This document shows, piece by piece, positions 28,501 through 38,221 of a DNA stretch of 64,000 bases. Both the position numbers and the translations under genes were made by a program. Position 1 is the first letter of the stretch. The number at the start of each line of letters is the position of its first letter. This DNA is from Archilochus colubris (lineage: Eukaryota; Chordata; Aves; Apodiformes; Trochilidae): contig CM041104.1 in the NCBI GenBank assembly GCA_023079485.1, positions 1,985,676 through 2,049,675 on the forward strand, written 5' to 3'. The notes beneath the pieces are model-generated. The model did not search any database. It worked only from the letters and a program-made list of their open reading frames with translations, and had not been told where the DNA came from.

Positions 28501-31500
28501 TGCTGCTTTGGATTTACTAATTTTCTTTGGTTTGTAAAGAAGAAGTTGTTTCCCTGTGATGTTTGTACTTACCTGATGCAGGCTGTATTCTTCAGAAACT
28601 CCACAATTCCTTTAAATTTAACTTTATTGCCTAGGATACTGCCCCATCCCCAAAGTAATATTTTATATTTTAAACTGTTTGTCTTTTAAGATGTATTTAT
28701 TGCCATGTTTGTTTAACTTGGTTATCTCCTTCATCAATTTCTTGCTAACTTAAAGCTGCTGCTCTTTGTTTTTAGTATGGAAAGCTGCTTCCCTAGGGAT
28801 GTATAGTCCAGGACTTGTCTCTGTAATGGGACTATTTGTTTTCTTTGCCCCTTGCAGTTGCCTGCTGTAACATTTGTAGTATGTGTTAAGTAATCCTTGA
28901 GGTAACATTTTTATTATGTCATAAAAAGTGCGTGGCAAATATATAATAACTCATGGAATTTGTTTGTTTAAAATGGAAGGATAATTTATTGAGTGTGTTA
29001 CATGAGACCTGCTCCCCCTTATTAGAGCTGTAGAAGTGCAGCTTATTTAGAAGTACCTTCTATTGAGAAAAACCACGATCTCTGACATGCATAGAAAGTT
29101 TGAGCATGGTTGGGTAGAAATGACATCATAGTTTATGTACTCAATAAAAATTTAATTAAGTCATTACAGAAGTTGCAGTCATCATTTAACCCTCTGATTT
29201 CTTATGTTTAGCTCTTTTTTTAAACGTTCAGTAATAACCAGTCTCCAAATCTTGATAGCCTATAAAATACCTGCATGAATTTTCATAGTTTATATTAATG
29301 GAAAAATCTGAGTAACTGACATAAAAGGAGTTTTCCTTGTGCTTGCTCTATGTGCATTTCTGTAAAAACTGACAGACAAGAAAAGATAGTGGTTTGGTGG
29401 AAGAATATTTCAACTGGGATTTGCTGGAGTGGCAAAACACTGGTTCTTATTTTGGTAGAAAAACTCTTGCATAAGTACCAGGGGTGCTGAGGAAGTGCCC
29501 AGGGCACGGGGTTCACACTGTCTGCAGTGTTAGGATTTTAGGGATGGGAGTTTTCCCAGCTCTTCCTTAGCCTTGCCCTGAGCAGTGCTTGTTCCCTGGC
29601 AGAACTGATGCCTCTGCTCTTGTCCTCTTGGCAGTTTCTGGTTTGTACAACCTGTCTCCAGGATGCAGTCTCATACATCAGTGCTGCCCTCGTGTGCAGG
29701 TATGGAGATGATGATTCTGGTCAGTTACACAGGTGGTGTATGCAAGAAAAGAAATGCTTAGGATCTCTTGGATCCCTCAGAGAAGCAGCTTTCCCAGTGG
29801 AAGTGCAGCTTAGCCCTCAGGACAGGAACTGTTTATTAAATCAGTTTGGTGACAGAATTAAAAAGGCAAAAGGAACAAAGAGATGGTGTGAGGGAGCTGC
29901 ACAGGTGTCCCAACCACTGCTCTGGACCCAGCATTTGATCTCGTTTGGTTTTGTCTTAAGCTCTCCTGGGCTCAGTTCTGCAAGCCAAGAGGTGGCTTAG
30001 GCCAAACCAGCAAATATTTAAGCAACTGTTAAATTTAGTTAAAAGTCAGTGTGGAACTTTGGACTGAGTCACACTTCCAGCACAGGGGGAAGTAGCTGGA
30101 TCATCACAAACTCTTAGTCATGGTCAAAACCATGAAGTCTGAGCTTCTAGTGAGGGGATGTAGAAAGAGAATTCATGTGAGTCCTGAGTGAGAAAGTCAC
30201 CACTGACAAGTGAGGAAGGAGCAGTTGTAGGGATGGTGCCTCTGAATTCAGCATTCCAGTATTCTTGCTGGAACAGCACATCCAGCTCTGGAGCCCATGC
30301 TTTGGAAAAAATTGTGAGAAAATGTTGAGAACCCTTTGAACTTGTAGAAGGCCTGTGTGAGTGACTCAAGGTCTGGAAAACCTGCTTCATGCTTACAATA
30401 AGGGGGAGTCCTTATTGTCTTAGCCTGTGCTGCTGCCATGGGAAGGACAGCCTTGCCTTCACTCTTTCCCCAGGTGGATTTTTCTTTTTCATGTATCTGT
30501 AGATCAGTGCTGAGGATATTTTTCTGTCATTCATATATTCAGAGTAACAGTGACTTTCATTTGTGTACAGCATTGTCAGAGCTGTGTTACATGTCATGTT
30601 TGCTGAAATCCAAACCTTTGTGGACCAGGGCACTGTTTCTTCTTTGCCTGCTCAGAGTGAAACTAATACCAATTTTTCATCACTATACAGATGGTTTTCT
30701 GGTTTATTTTTCAGCTTAATTCTGTTACCCTAAAGGAAGATATGAAAACTATGGTAGAAAACTTCTATGCAGCTCTATTTGGATATGATGAGGTAAGATG
30801 GACGTTTTCACAGAATGTGCAAGAACAAACAGACCATCTAATTCATTGCACAGAGTGCTCCAGGTGGCTGAAACACTTGCCACACATCTCTTTGGAGAAA
30901 TGGTTTGTCTGAGTTACTGGGATGTCTGAGGTACTGGGATGATCTTGTGCCTTGAATTCAAGTGGGTTAGAGGAAAAGAAAGCAGACAGCAGACTGATGG
31001 AAACCATGAGACATGGAAGGAGGGATGCACTGCTTCACTGTCACTGCTTGGGCACCAGTAAATCATTTCCTTCTCTGAATCCTATTGTACTTTGACAGCA
31101 AGGAGAGGATTTAGAGGGATTCTGTGTGAGAAGATATTTATAGGAAGTAGCTAATAATGTGGGGAGGCAAAACCACCAGGGCACAAGTGTCTGCAGGGCT
31201 TTCAAGAAGAAAATACAATTGCAGCATCACCTCTAGTAGTGTGGGGTTTTTTTGCTGTAGTGGGTGTTGCTCCTCAGATGCTATTTTATGCTGATAATAC
31301 TTTTTGCACAGGGATTTGCATTATTAAAATCTTCTGAATGTAGAACTTCATGGAGTTGTGGACACTTATGCATAGAAGTCTTTCATCTGCTTTTCAGTGC
31401 AGCCAGGATGTGACTGCCTGTGTCTGTTTTCTTTTTCTTTACTCTTTTTGTTGACACTCTTTTTGGGAACAAGATGTCACTTAAATTAAAGACAAATGTT

Positions 31501-34500
31501 GACCTTTTATAGCTGAATATTTTAAAGGCCTTGCTTGCAAAGCAAATGTGTCAGAAGAAGACAGGAGTTACAAGACTCTGGTGGTAACACCACATAATTT
31601 TAAAAGACAATAAAAATGAGAGAATTTGGGCAGAAACTGCTCAGGGATGTCATTCATCTGTAAGCCAAATTCAATATTAGATTTAACTGGAAAAATCTAG
31701 ATAGTTCTTGATGAGGAGGAGTTCTCTTTCTCTCCTTTACAATGAAAAATCGAAAAGTAAAGCAAAATAGACAAGTCCTGACTACATTTCTGCAATATTG
31801 TATTAAATATCCTTCAGGTTTGTTTTTTTTTTTTTCAGCTGTCATGGGTTTCACACAATTCTGTGGGGTGGTTCTGTCTTTTCTGTAAGGCCAAAACTAA
31901 GGCTAAAGATTTCATAACACAGAAATGCAATTGTCGGCTCCTACATTAGGAATACACTCACCCAGGTTTTTTCCAAATTAACTTGCCAGAACATTTGTTA
32001 CAAGCTGCTCTGTAAATTAATTTAAGGCCAGGCTTGTTTTTCCATTCTGGGAAAGAGTGATTTTGGTGCCTTTTCATATGTAGAGTCCATAGCAGCTGCA
32101 GGCTGTGAGACAGCCAATATCGTCAGTTGCCAAGTAGAGTAATGTGGTTGTCTTGTGTTCTCCCTCTCCACGTGCAGTTTTTAATCCCCCTCTCTGCTTC
32201 CTTTAGGGAATCTTGTCTGATGATCATGTTCTGGCAGCAGCTCTTTGGAGGAACCTTTTTAACAGGAACTGTGAGGACCCTCGGCACCTGGAGCTGCTGG
32301 TGGAATATGTGCGCAAACAGGTACTGAGAGCAGCTGCCCCGCTCCCTGCCTACACCATGAAATGGGGGCTTGGCTCATGGGCATGGGGTGTAGCTCAGTT
32401 CCCCTCATCAATGTCACAGAGATTGCTGGTCAGTGATGAAGGAGAAAAAGGTAAAAATACCAACCCTGGCCGATCACTGCAGTTTGGTGAAAATTTTCTG
32501 TAGAGAAACTGAGGGAATGTTGGAAGGAATCTTGCTGATCTTCTTCTGGACCTGTGCTATGAAGGGGCTTGACAAAATGTGTGAGAAATGGGCTGCAACT
32601 TGTTTTAGAATTACTACTGATGTTGCAGAGTTGGGATCCTCTTCATAATGAAACAGCACACCGAGCTTGAAAGGTTCCTGATGATCTCTGTGGGGAAGAA
32701 GTGAAAGGTGGTGTTTCCAGAATTATTTCTGTTCCTTTCAGTTATTACCTATTAGTTCTGTTTCTTTCCTGGAGGAAACATTATTAAGGGCTGAGAGGAC
32801 AAACACTACTTAGGAGATTTATGAACCAGGTTCCTAGGAAATGCTGGTGGGATATAGCCCAGGTGTGTACAAAAGAAAGAAAGAAAAGGGGTGAAGAGAT
32901 TCAGTGTGGGCTGCTGAGCAGGGAACTGAAGAACAGAACCTCCACAGCAGCATTCTCTGTAATATTTCCAGCACTGTATTCAGGACCAGATAGAGACCTG
33001 AGGAGACTGTATTTCACTGTGTGTTTGAGAAAATGGTATGGAAAGTCAAAGCTTGACTTTGTAAGGGACTGAAGATCCTTTTGGCATGCTAGAAGGGCTT
33101 CTCGGGTGGGACAGACTTCACGTAGTGCCTATGGCTGGTGATGCTAAACATCAGTGAGGCTGTAGAAAAGTTTAAAACTCCCACTTCTGTGTATTCAAGC
33201 AAAAGACAGGACAAGTGCTATCAGCAGCTGATTAGGAAACAGTAATCACAGATAGATGTGGCACACAGGAGAGGAGCTGGCACAGCTGCTGCAAAGCCAC
33301 GACATTAATGCAGACAGCTCTAAAGTGCTGCACTTGGGAAAGACAGTCCTAGCTTTAAATATGTATCAATAAGCTCCAAACTGTTACCACCCAGAAATGA
33401 GTCCCTGAGGTTATAACTGGCTTATGAAAATGAGAATGCAGCACTCTAGAGTGTTTAAAAAAGTTAAAACAAAGGTTCAGAAGGAAGGAATAGAGAACAA
33501 AATAGTGGTGTCATGCCACAATTTAAATCCATGGCACCCTTGTCATCTTGAATAATGTGTAAGGTTTTCTTGACTGTCAAGAAAGATAAATGAACTGAAG
33601 AAAAGTTCATGGATGAGCAGTGTGGATGACATGGAACAGCCCCTTTACTAGCAGTGAGTAGGATCCCCTGCCTGAAAACAAGTTGAGAAAGAGTATGAAA
33701 CAGCTCTGGGAAATCTTGAAGGGATATGAAAGGTGAGCAAGGAGATGCTGTCACTGACAGAGGAACAGATGGAGTGTTGCCACAGGTTGGTTGGGATGCC
33801 ACAACTGCACATGGGTTCCAAAGCCACTGGCAATGTTTGTGGAAGAGAATTCTGTCTGGGGCTGTTAAACACAAGAACTGCTTCAGGCTCAAAATCTCCA
33901 AACTAACAGTTTCTGAGAGGGAGGAAAAATAAACAAGGAAATAACATTGTAGGCAAGCATTGTATTTAACTCCTCTTGGGGCCTCTGCAGTTGCTGACTG
34001 TCAGAACCAGGGTACTGTGCTCTTTGGGCTGACCCTCTCTGGCCATTTGTGTATTCTTCCCTCTGTTGAGAAACTCCTTGTCAAATTACCTCATGTTTCC
34101 AGTGAGCATTGTGTACGAAGGCTTTCTCACAATTTCTTGCTGATCCTGTCCTGAACTGCAGCTATTAGTGGATGCCAGGGAAGACACCAGTAATAGAGCA
34201 AGCATGTGTACTATTTCCCTGCTCAGCTCTCCTAGCAATCTGCTGCCTGCACAGACTTCCTGAGCCAGAGGTGGTGGATATGCCTCTTACTGACCCTTAA
34301 TGGAATGTTTTTGTATTTTTTTTTCCCTCTCCCTCACCACTGTTCTTGCAGGATCTTGTGGCAGCAAATTAACCACAGAATCATAGAATTGTCAGAGTGG
34401 GAAGGGACCTCTTGGGATCAATCATCTGGTCCAACTCTCTCACTGAAGCAGGATGACCTAGAGGTGATCCTGTGTTGTGTGACAAGAATTTTTTTTCATT

Positions 34501-35719
34501 TGCTTACATTGTATCTTAAAATTTCATTTGATCCCAAGTATTTCTTATGTAGTGAGAATGAGTGTTCATTCCATGATCATCTCCTCCAGCTCATGTGCTT
34601 TTATATTATAAATCTCAGGTGTTCCCTGTTGGCTGGGCTCCTTTTTCTGTAGTGAAAAGCTTTGGTCTGTGAAACCACTTTTATGAGAGCACTCCATGTA
34701 GGTGATGGTACCAGGAGTCTGTCATCTGAATTAACTGCTGAGGAGAAGAAATTACTCATGGTAGCTTTGCATGGCTCTGCTTTGTCCCATTGCCAAACTT
34801 TCAGAGGAAGCATTATCCAAGCAGTCAGCAGAAGCCCTCATGCAGTTACCTCCAGTGGATCTGCAGATGTTTATCTCCCACCCTTCTGTGATGCTGGAGC
34901 AGATGTAAATTATCTCCTTAGGTCTGGGTCACACATATGGCAGAGTATACTAAAATCTCCCTCTTCTGCTTTCTCTGCCCTGTGAGGCCACACCTGGAAT
35001 CCTGGACACAATTTGGGCCTCCCGGGTTCAGGAGAGACTGGGATCTACTGGAGAGAGGCCAAGGGAGAGCTGGGAGGATGATGAAGGGACTTGAGCATCT
35101 CTGCTGTGAAGAAGGACTGAGAGCCCTGGGGCTGTTCAGCCTGGAGAAGAGAAGGCTGAGAGGAGATCTCTGAATGTCCATCAATACCTGAGGGCTGGGG
35201 GGCAATGGGAAGGGCTCAGTCTCTTTTCAGTGATGCCCAGGGATAGGACAAGGAATAATGGTCTTAAATTAGAACATAGGAAGTTCCACCTCAACATGAG
35301 GAGAAACTTCTTGACTGGGAGGCTGAGAGAACCCTGGCCCGGGCTGCCCAGAGAGGTTCTGGAGTCTCCTTCTCTGGAGCCTTTCCAAACCCCCCTGGAT
35401 GTGTTCTGTGTGTCCTGCCCTGGGGGATCCTGCTGGGGCAGAGGGGTTGGACTGGGGGATCTCCAGAGGTCCCTTCCAACTCCTGGCAATTTATGATTCT
35501 GTGATGCTAAGCAAGGTGTTTGGGTTCCTCTGGAGGAAGCTGGATGGGTGGTGGGAGCCCTTCCCTGACTCCCTGTCCTCACAGGTGCAGCACTTGGATG
35601 CTCTGAGCGGGGAGGAGCTGCTGCTGACCGGGGAGGTGTCCTGGAGACCACTGCTGGAGAGCAACGCCCGCAGCATCCTCAGACCTCCTGCCCCTGTCTA
35701 CAACGATGAAGGACTCTGA
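1489..35719 (+). CDS. UQCC1: UQCC1, C-terminal 188 residues in six spliced exons
   Basis: UQCC1 (homologue of yeast Cbp3) works with UQCC2 in mitochondria. It binds newly made cytochrome b and helps assemble complex III (established knowledge). Six exons (1489-1561, 7530-7587, 13949-14057, 30715-30792, 32207-32320, 35585-35719) join with matching codon phases (0/1, 1/2, 2/0, 0/0, 0/0, 0/stop) into one uninterrupted frame. The product reads through [70 protein letters not shown] and ends APVYNDEGL, which I recognise as the ubiquinol-cytochrome c chaperone domain of vertebrate UQCC1. Human UQCC1 is about 299 residues, so roughly the first 110 and the start codon lie upstream of the window. Every splice site is canonical GT/AG and no break was seen. 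Identification is from memory of the human protein, not from a search. Confidence 0.95.
3541..3730 (-). repeat. CR1 LINE 3' end
   Basis: The + strand opens with AGAATCATAGAATCATAG, the reverse complement of the CR1 tail repeat. GGGTTGGAAGGGACCTCAGA and ATCATCGAGTCCAACCC follow, both standard CR1 3'-end sequence. The element is 5'-truncated, as usual for CR1. It looks little diverged and is among the younger copies here. Confidence 0.93.
5604..5626. repeat. (TGATA)n microsatellite
   Basis: Four uninterrupted TGATA units and a partial fifth lie here. A related imperfect stretch (TCATATGATATGAGACACA) lies just to the left from 5587, so the original array was probably longer and has decayed. Confidence 0.85.
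7530..7587 (+). CDS. UQCC1: UQCC1 coding exon B
   Basis: This 58-nt exon completes an AGA codon with the previous exon and reads [19 protein letters not shown]. It ends two bases into the TGG codon that the next exon completes. The acceptor is a T-rich tract ending ATCAAG at 7529, which is weaker than usual because it ends in AAG rather than CAG or TAG. The donor is GTAAGT at 7588. It is too short to be called as an open frame and was found by matching the family sequence and codon phase. Confidence 0.93.
7588..13948 (+). other. UQCC1: UQCC1 intron between exons B and C
   Basis: A 6.4-kb intron. Apart from the CR1 copy at 13,492-13,845, I see only unique-looking, AT-rich sequence. Confidence 0.7.
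13492..13845 (-). repeat. CR1 LINE 3' region, minus strand
   Basis: Reading on + it begins TTCAGGTTGGAAGGGACCTC and runs through CAAACTTTCCAAAGTGGGG, then CACTTCCCCTGGGAGACCAT and TCTCAAGGCTGAACAAACCAG, all typical of the antisense CR1 3' portion. The same CCAAAGTGGGG subtype recurs at 38,222 (minus) and 51,898 (plus). The 124-codon minus-strand frame here is only an open stretch of the repeat. Confidence 0.9.
13949..14057 (+). CDS. UQCC1: UQCC1 coding exon C
   Basis: This 109-nt exon encodes [20 protein letters not shown] followed by [17 protein letters not shown]. The acceptor is TGTTCTTGCAG ending at 13948 and the donor is GTAAGT at 14058; the exon ends in phase 0. This is the most conserved stretch of the protein in the window. 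A CR1 fragment ends only about 105 bp upstream of the acceptor. Confidence 0.95.
17041..17080. repeat. Perfect 20-bp tandem duplication
   Basis: The unit AAAGGTCAGTATTTAGCTCC occurs twice without a gap or mismatch. Two identical copies point to a recent local duplication. AAAGGTCA resembles a nuclear-receptor half site, but this may be chance. Confidence 0.95.
18862..18909. repeat. Spaced direct repeat of 17 bp
   Basis: TACAATTCAGCTTAAAT occurs at 18862-18878 and again at 18893-18909, separated by 14 bases. It is probably a small local duplication with no visible function. Confidence 0.8.
30715..30792 (+). CDS. UQCC1: UQCC1 coding exon D
   Basis: This 78-nt exon (26 codons, phase 0 at both ends) encodes [20 protein letters not shown] then LFGYDE. 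The acceptor is GGTTTATTTTTCAG at 30714 and the donor is GTAAGA at 30793. The second half ([10 protein letters not shown]) matches the family well. The first half differs from the mammalian sequence as I recall it, which begins VNPYILKKNM. The exon fits its neighbours exactly in length and phase, so it is most likely real rather than a cryptic exon. Confidence 0.9.
30793..32206 (+). other. UQCC1: UQCC1 intron between exons D and E
   Basis: A 1.4-kb intron with no recognised repeat. It includes a T-run near 31,822-31,836 and otherwise plain AT-rich sequence. Confidence 0.75.
32207..32320 (+). CDS. UQCC1: UQCC1 coding exon E
   Basis: This 114-nt exon (38 codons, phase 0 at both ends) encodes [20 protein letters not shown] followed by [18 protein letters not shown]. 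The acceptor is CTGCTTCCTTTAG at 32206 and the donor is GTACTG at 32321. It is nearly collinear with the human exon and has the same length. Confidence 0.95.
33150..34060 (+). repeat. Ancient CR1/L3-like LINE fragment, plus strand
   Basis: The sequence is highly diverged, but an ordered set of matches to the old amniote CR1/L3-type consensus can be followed: AAAGTGCTGCACTTGGGAAA near 33,323, TTTAAATCCATGGCACCC near 33,522, GGGCTGTTAAACACAAGAAC near 33,859, and GGGTACTGTGCTCTTTGGGC followed by TGACCCTCTCTGGCCATTTG near 34,010-34,050. The last is the typical 3' terminus. The left edge is uncertain. The call is from remembered consensus sequence. Confidence 0.7.
34374..34490 (-). repeat. CR1 LINE 3' end, short minus-strand copy
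   Basis: The + strand reads CACAGAATCATAGAATTGTC, then GTGGGAAGGGACCTCTTGGG and TCTGGTCCAACTCTCTCACT, the reverse complement of the CR1 3' end. The element is about 115 bp and moderately diverged. Confidence 0.88.
34978..35506 (+). repeat. CR1 LINE 3' region, plus strand
   Basis: Sense CR1 sequence is clear: CTGTTCAGCCTGGAGAAGAG, GGATAGGACAAGGAATAATG, CATGAGGAGAAACTTCTTGA, GGCTGCCCAGAGAGGTTCTG and AGAGGTCCCTTCCAACTCCT, ending in a TTATGATTCTGTGATG tail. At about 530 bp it is one of the longest CR1 copies here. It lies 78 bp from the UQCC1 last-exon acceptor. Confidence 0.94.
35585..35719 (+). CDS. UQCC1: UQCC1 last coding exon and stop
   Basis: The final coding segment reads [20 protein letters not shown], then [20 protein letters not shown] and DEGL, with a TGA stop at 35717-35719. 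The acceptor is CTGTCCTCACAG at 35584. The C-terminal YNDEGL is the usual end of vertebrate UQCC1. A + strand CR1 copy ends 78 bp upstream, leaving little native intron next to this acceptor. Confidence 0.95.
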   Translation: MQHLDALSGEELLLTGEVSWRPLLESNARSILRPPAPVYNDEGL

Positions 35720-35925
35720 AGGACTCCTGAGGTTTCTATCAGTTTGTCAGATCAGCCTGGGGAGCAGAGGCCTGAAGCTGAAGATGGGCTCAGGAAGGAA
35801 AAGCTGCTGCTGAAAAGCAAAGGTGTAATCAGGTACCCAGCCGGGGTGACTCAGGAGCAGGCAGGACAGCCCCACTCTTCTGAATGTTCACCCACAAATA
35901 AATGTTAGTTGGTTTGAGAACCTCT
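35720..35925 (+). other. UQCC1: UQCC1 3' untranslated region
   Basis: The sequence between the TGA and the expected cleavage point has no long open frame. Its right edge is inferred from the AATAAA at 35897, with cleavage expected 15-30 bases later. A longer transcript using a later signal cannot be excluded. Confidence 0.6.
35897..35902 (+). terminator. UQCC1: Polyadenylation signal AATAAA for UQCC1
   Basis: A canonical AATAAA lies 178 bases after the UQCC1 stop codon, in the context CCCACAAATAAATGTTAG. A G/T-rich stretch (GTTAGTTGGTTTGAG) follows at once, as expected of a downstream element. Confidence 0.65.
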
Positions 35926-37000
35926 GTCCTTTTTCTGGCACTGAGTGGTCCTTGCTGACAAGACCTGCCTTCTGTCTTTAGGAAACAAGGTGTTTTTTTC
36001 ACAAAGACATTTGTGTCCTTTGCCTCATTTGAAGAGCTGCTACACAGAGACACAAAGGTGTTCCTCTGCTCACTGAATGGGTGTGAATGCAAATGTCAGC
36101 TTTGCATATTAGATTTTAATGTATTTTAAAAGCCTGATATGAAAATGGAATGGTCCATTTTTTTGCTTTAGTGGAGTTAAGCATTGCTTTAACAGATTCT
36201 GAAGGGTTTTCTGTGAAAATCCTCTTTAGGAACTCTCTGCTCTGTTGCACAAGAGGAGGAAGCAAAGAATAATGCACAGTCCCCAGTATTCTTCTGTGAC
36301 TCCAGCCATCTTAGGGAGAATAAAGTCCAAAACATGGCTAGGCTGTCACTAAAAGCTGCCTCCAAGTACTTGGTATTTCAGTCTGCCTTGATTCTTCCCT
36401 AATCATTTTTAGAGTTGTAGTCTATGAATTTCTTTATGAAAAGAACATCCCCAGTCCTGTCCATGGCTTTTGAGGGGACAGGACTGTGCTGTCCCCCATC
36501 CACTCAAAGCAGTGGTGCAGGGCTTTTTAAAGAGCCCTGGCAACCCAGTGAAATCTTTCTGTGGCTATGCTGGCAAATTACACCCACATGGTAATTATGG
36601 GAGCAAGAGCTCCACTGATTAGATCAGTCAAGGCTGAGGTGTACTGTGTAGGTGGATGGTTCACCAGGCTCTTTCCAGGTCAGTGACAAAAACAGTTTTC
36701 ATTTCTCTCCTTTCTAAAATCCTAAATCAGTAATAAATGCCAGTCTGGGTAAAATTGATGTGTTTGGGTTTTCTGTGCCATGTGTGCTTTTGATAAGATT
36801 AAACCTTATAATATCAGGATTTATTCCTCGTAAAACTATTAAGCAGAAGTGAAAGGTGATAATCCTTAATTTGTGAAGTTAATCCTTAGTTTGGGAATCC
36901 TTAATCTGGTGAAAGTCTGACTGGGTCTGACTGGGACTGTTCTTCCTCCTGAGGCTGCTTTCTTCATGTGGTGTGTCTGGGGGGGGGAATATTTGACATC

Positions 37001-37300
37001 CCTTCTCTGTGTAAAGAGCAGTGGGATGCAGAATATAGGTTCCCAAACACTGGCTTGCATTTTTTTTGTTAATCTTCTCTTAGGGAGCCTTCTCTGTATA
37101 AAAAAGGCATTTTGTTATTTTTTTTCCAAGGCGAACTTCCTCAGTTGAACTTGTTATAAAATGAGTCATGTAAAGAAACCCTCTATGTGTGAGGTGTATC
37201 CCTTCTCTGTGAAAACATTACAGACCATACAACTTGCTTGCAGTTTATTTAAGATGCTTTTGTTGAAAGCTGAGCTAAGCAGAGAAACCTCTTATGTGTG
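37001..37300. repeat. Degenerate local repeats around CCTTCTCTGT
   Basis: The 10-mer CCTTCTCTGT occurs at 37001, 37089 and 37201, each followed by an A-rich stretch. A second similar block, AGAAACC-CTATGTGTGAGGT, occurs near 37,174 and in variant form near 37,282. The spacing of 88-112 bp suggests a decayed tandem repeat of roughly 100 bp or a fragmented old element. The family is not recognised. Confidence 0.45.
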
Positions 37301-38221
37301 AAGTATTATACAGTGTGTGTGAGATAATAACACCTTGTAATTCATTACAGCTGGGTTGTATTTACATAAAAGAAGGCTGAGCTGTGTAGGAATTTGCTGA
37401 TTAATTTATTTTTAATGAGAGTGAAGTATACCAAGTACCAAAATAAACTTTACTTTGTGTATCTTACTGCTCCTGAAATAGGTGGAAAAATTAATGGTAG
37501 ATATTTTGGCTCAAAGCTACATACATTAATTCATATACAAAACAGTCATTTAAGCTTTAACCCCTTTCCAGCTCTGTAATTTAAACCTGGATTCATGTTA
37601 TCCACGCCATGGGAACAGGGAGTGCACCATCAGCCAGCCTGGAGCTGCCTGCAGGTCAGAGACCCTGTGTGATCCCTGGTGCTGCTGCTGTGGGAGGATT
37701 CCTGGCACCATGGGGCTGTAGGTGCCAACACCTTTTGTCCTCTGAAGCTGGGAGAGCCAGGTGCTCAGAAGTGAACCCTTCCCCATGGATAGGGGCAGGA
37801 GGCTCCTGAAATTCCAGTGCCAGGTTGTGGTCACTGGCATCTGCTGGTGCCCTTTTTATTAATGTGAGAATAAAGAGCTGTAATCGTGGCTCCCCACTTG
37901 GTCCATGAAATGGCCTCAACCTCCCTGAGCCAGCAGCCAGGGTGTGTTCTGGGCTGAAGAGTGTGGGGCCTGGGAAGAGAATAAGGCTGGAACTGTCTGT
38001 GATTTCAAAGGGTGATCTGTTGGAGAGGAAAAATAAGCTGGAGGTTGCAGAGGATGGGAGAGGACCTGGCCTCCCTGCCATTAATTAACTGGAAACAGGA
38101 TTTGGATGTAGAATATGACCCCTCTGACTCTAGAGGTGCACACCAACAGGTTAGAACCATGCCATTGCCAGTATCCTGGATATTAAAGCATCTTTGCAAC
38201 CAGAATTTAGAGTCCATTCAT

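Larger units (their letters stand above)
14058..30714 (+). other. UQCC1: Large UQCC1 intron between exons C and D
   Basis: At 16.7 kb this is the longest interval inside either gene as seen here. I recognise no CR1 copy in it. It holds a perfect 20-bp tandem duplication at 17,041, a repeated 17-mer near 18,862, and a strongly pyrimidine-rich + strand from about 20,900 to 21,850. Several AT-rich blocks (15,600-16,450 and 28,550-29,300) show no coding potential. In mammals UQCC1 introns lie within the GDF5 control region, so enhancers are possible, but none can be proved from the sequence. Confidence 0.65.
32321..35584 (+). other. UQCC1: UQCC1 last intron, rich in LINE sequence
   Basis: A 3.3-kb intron. 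Its second half is mostly transposon: an old CR1/L3-like LINE on + (about 33,150-34,060), a CR1 fragment on minus (34,374-34,490) and a CR1 copy on + (34,978-35,506). The first 800 bases look unique. Confidence 0.75.

Noticed and set aside
29608..30000. 130-codon frame on + in the large UQCC1 intron
   Set aside because: No domain, no flanking splice context tied to UQCC1, and composition typical of random intronic sequence.
33464..33901. 145-codon minus-strand frame
   Set aside because: It lies antisense to the old LINE fragment at 33,150-34,060.
35181..35651. 156-codon minus-strand frame
   Set aside because: It covers the antisense of a CR1 copy and of the UQCC1 last exon; no independent protein signal.
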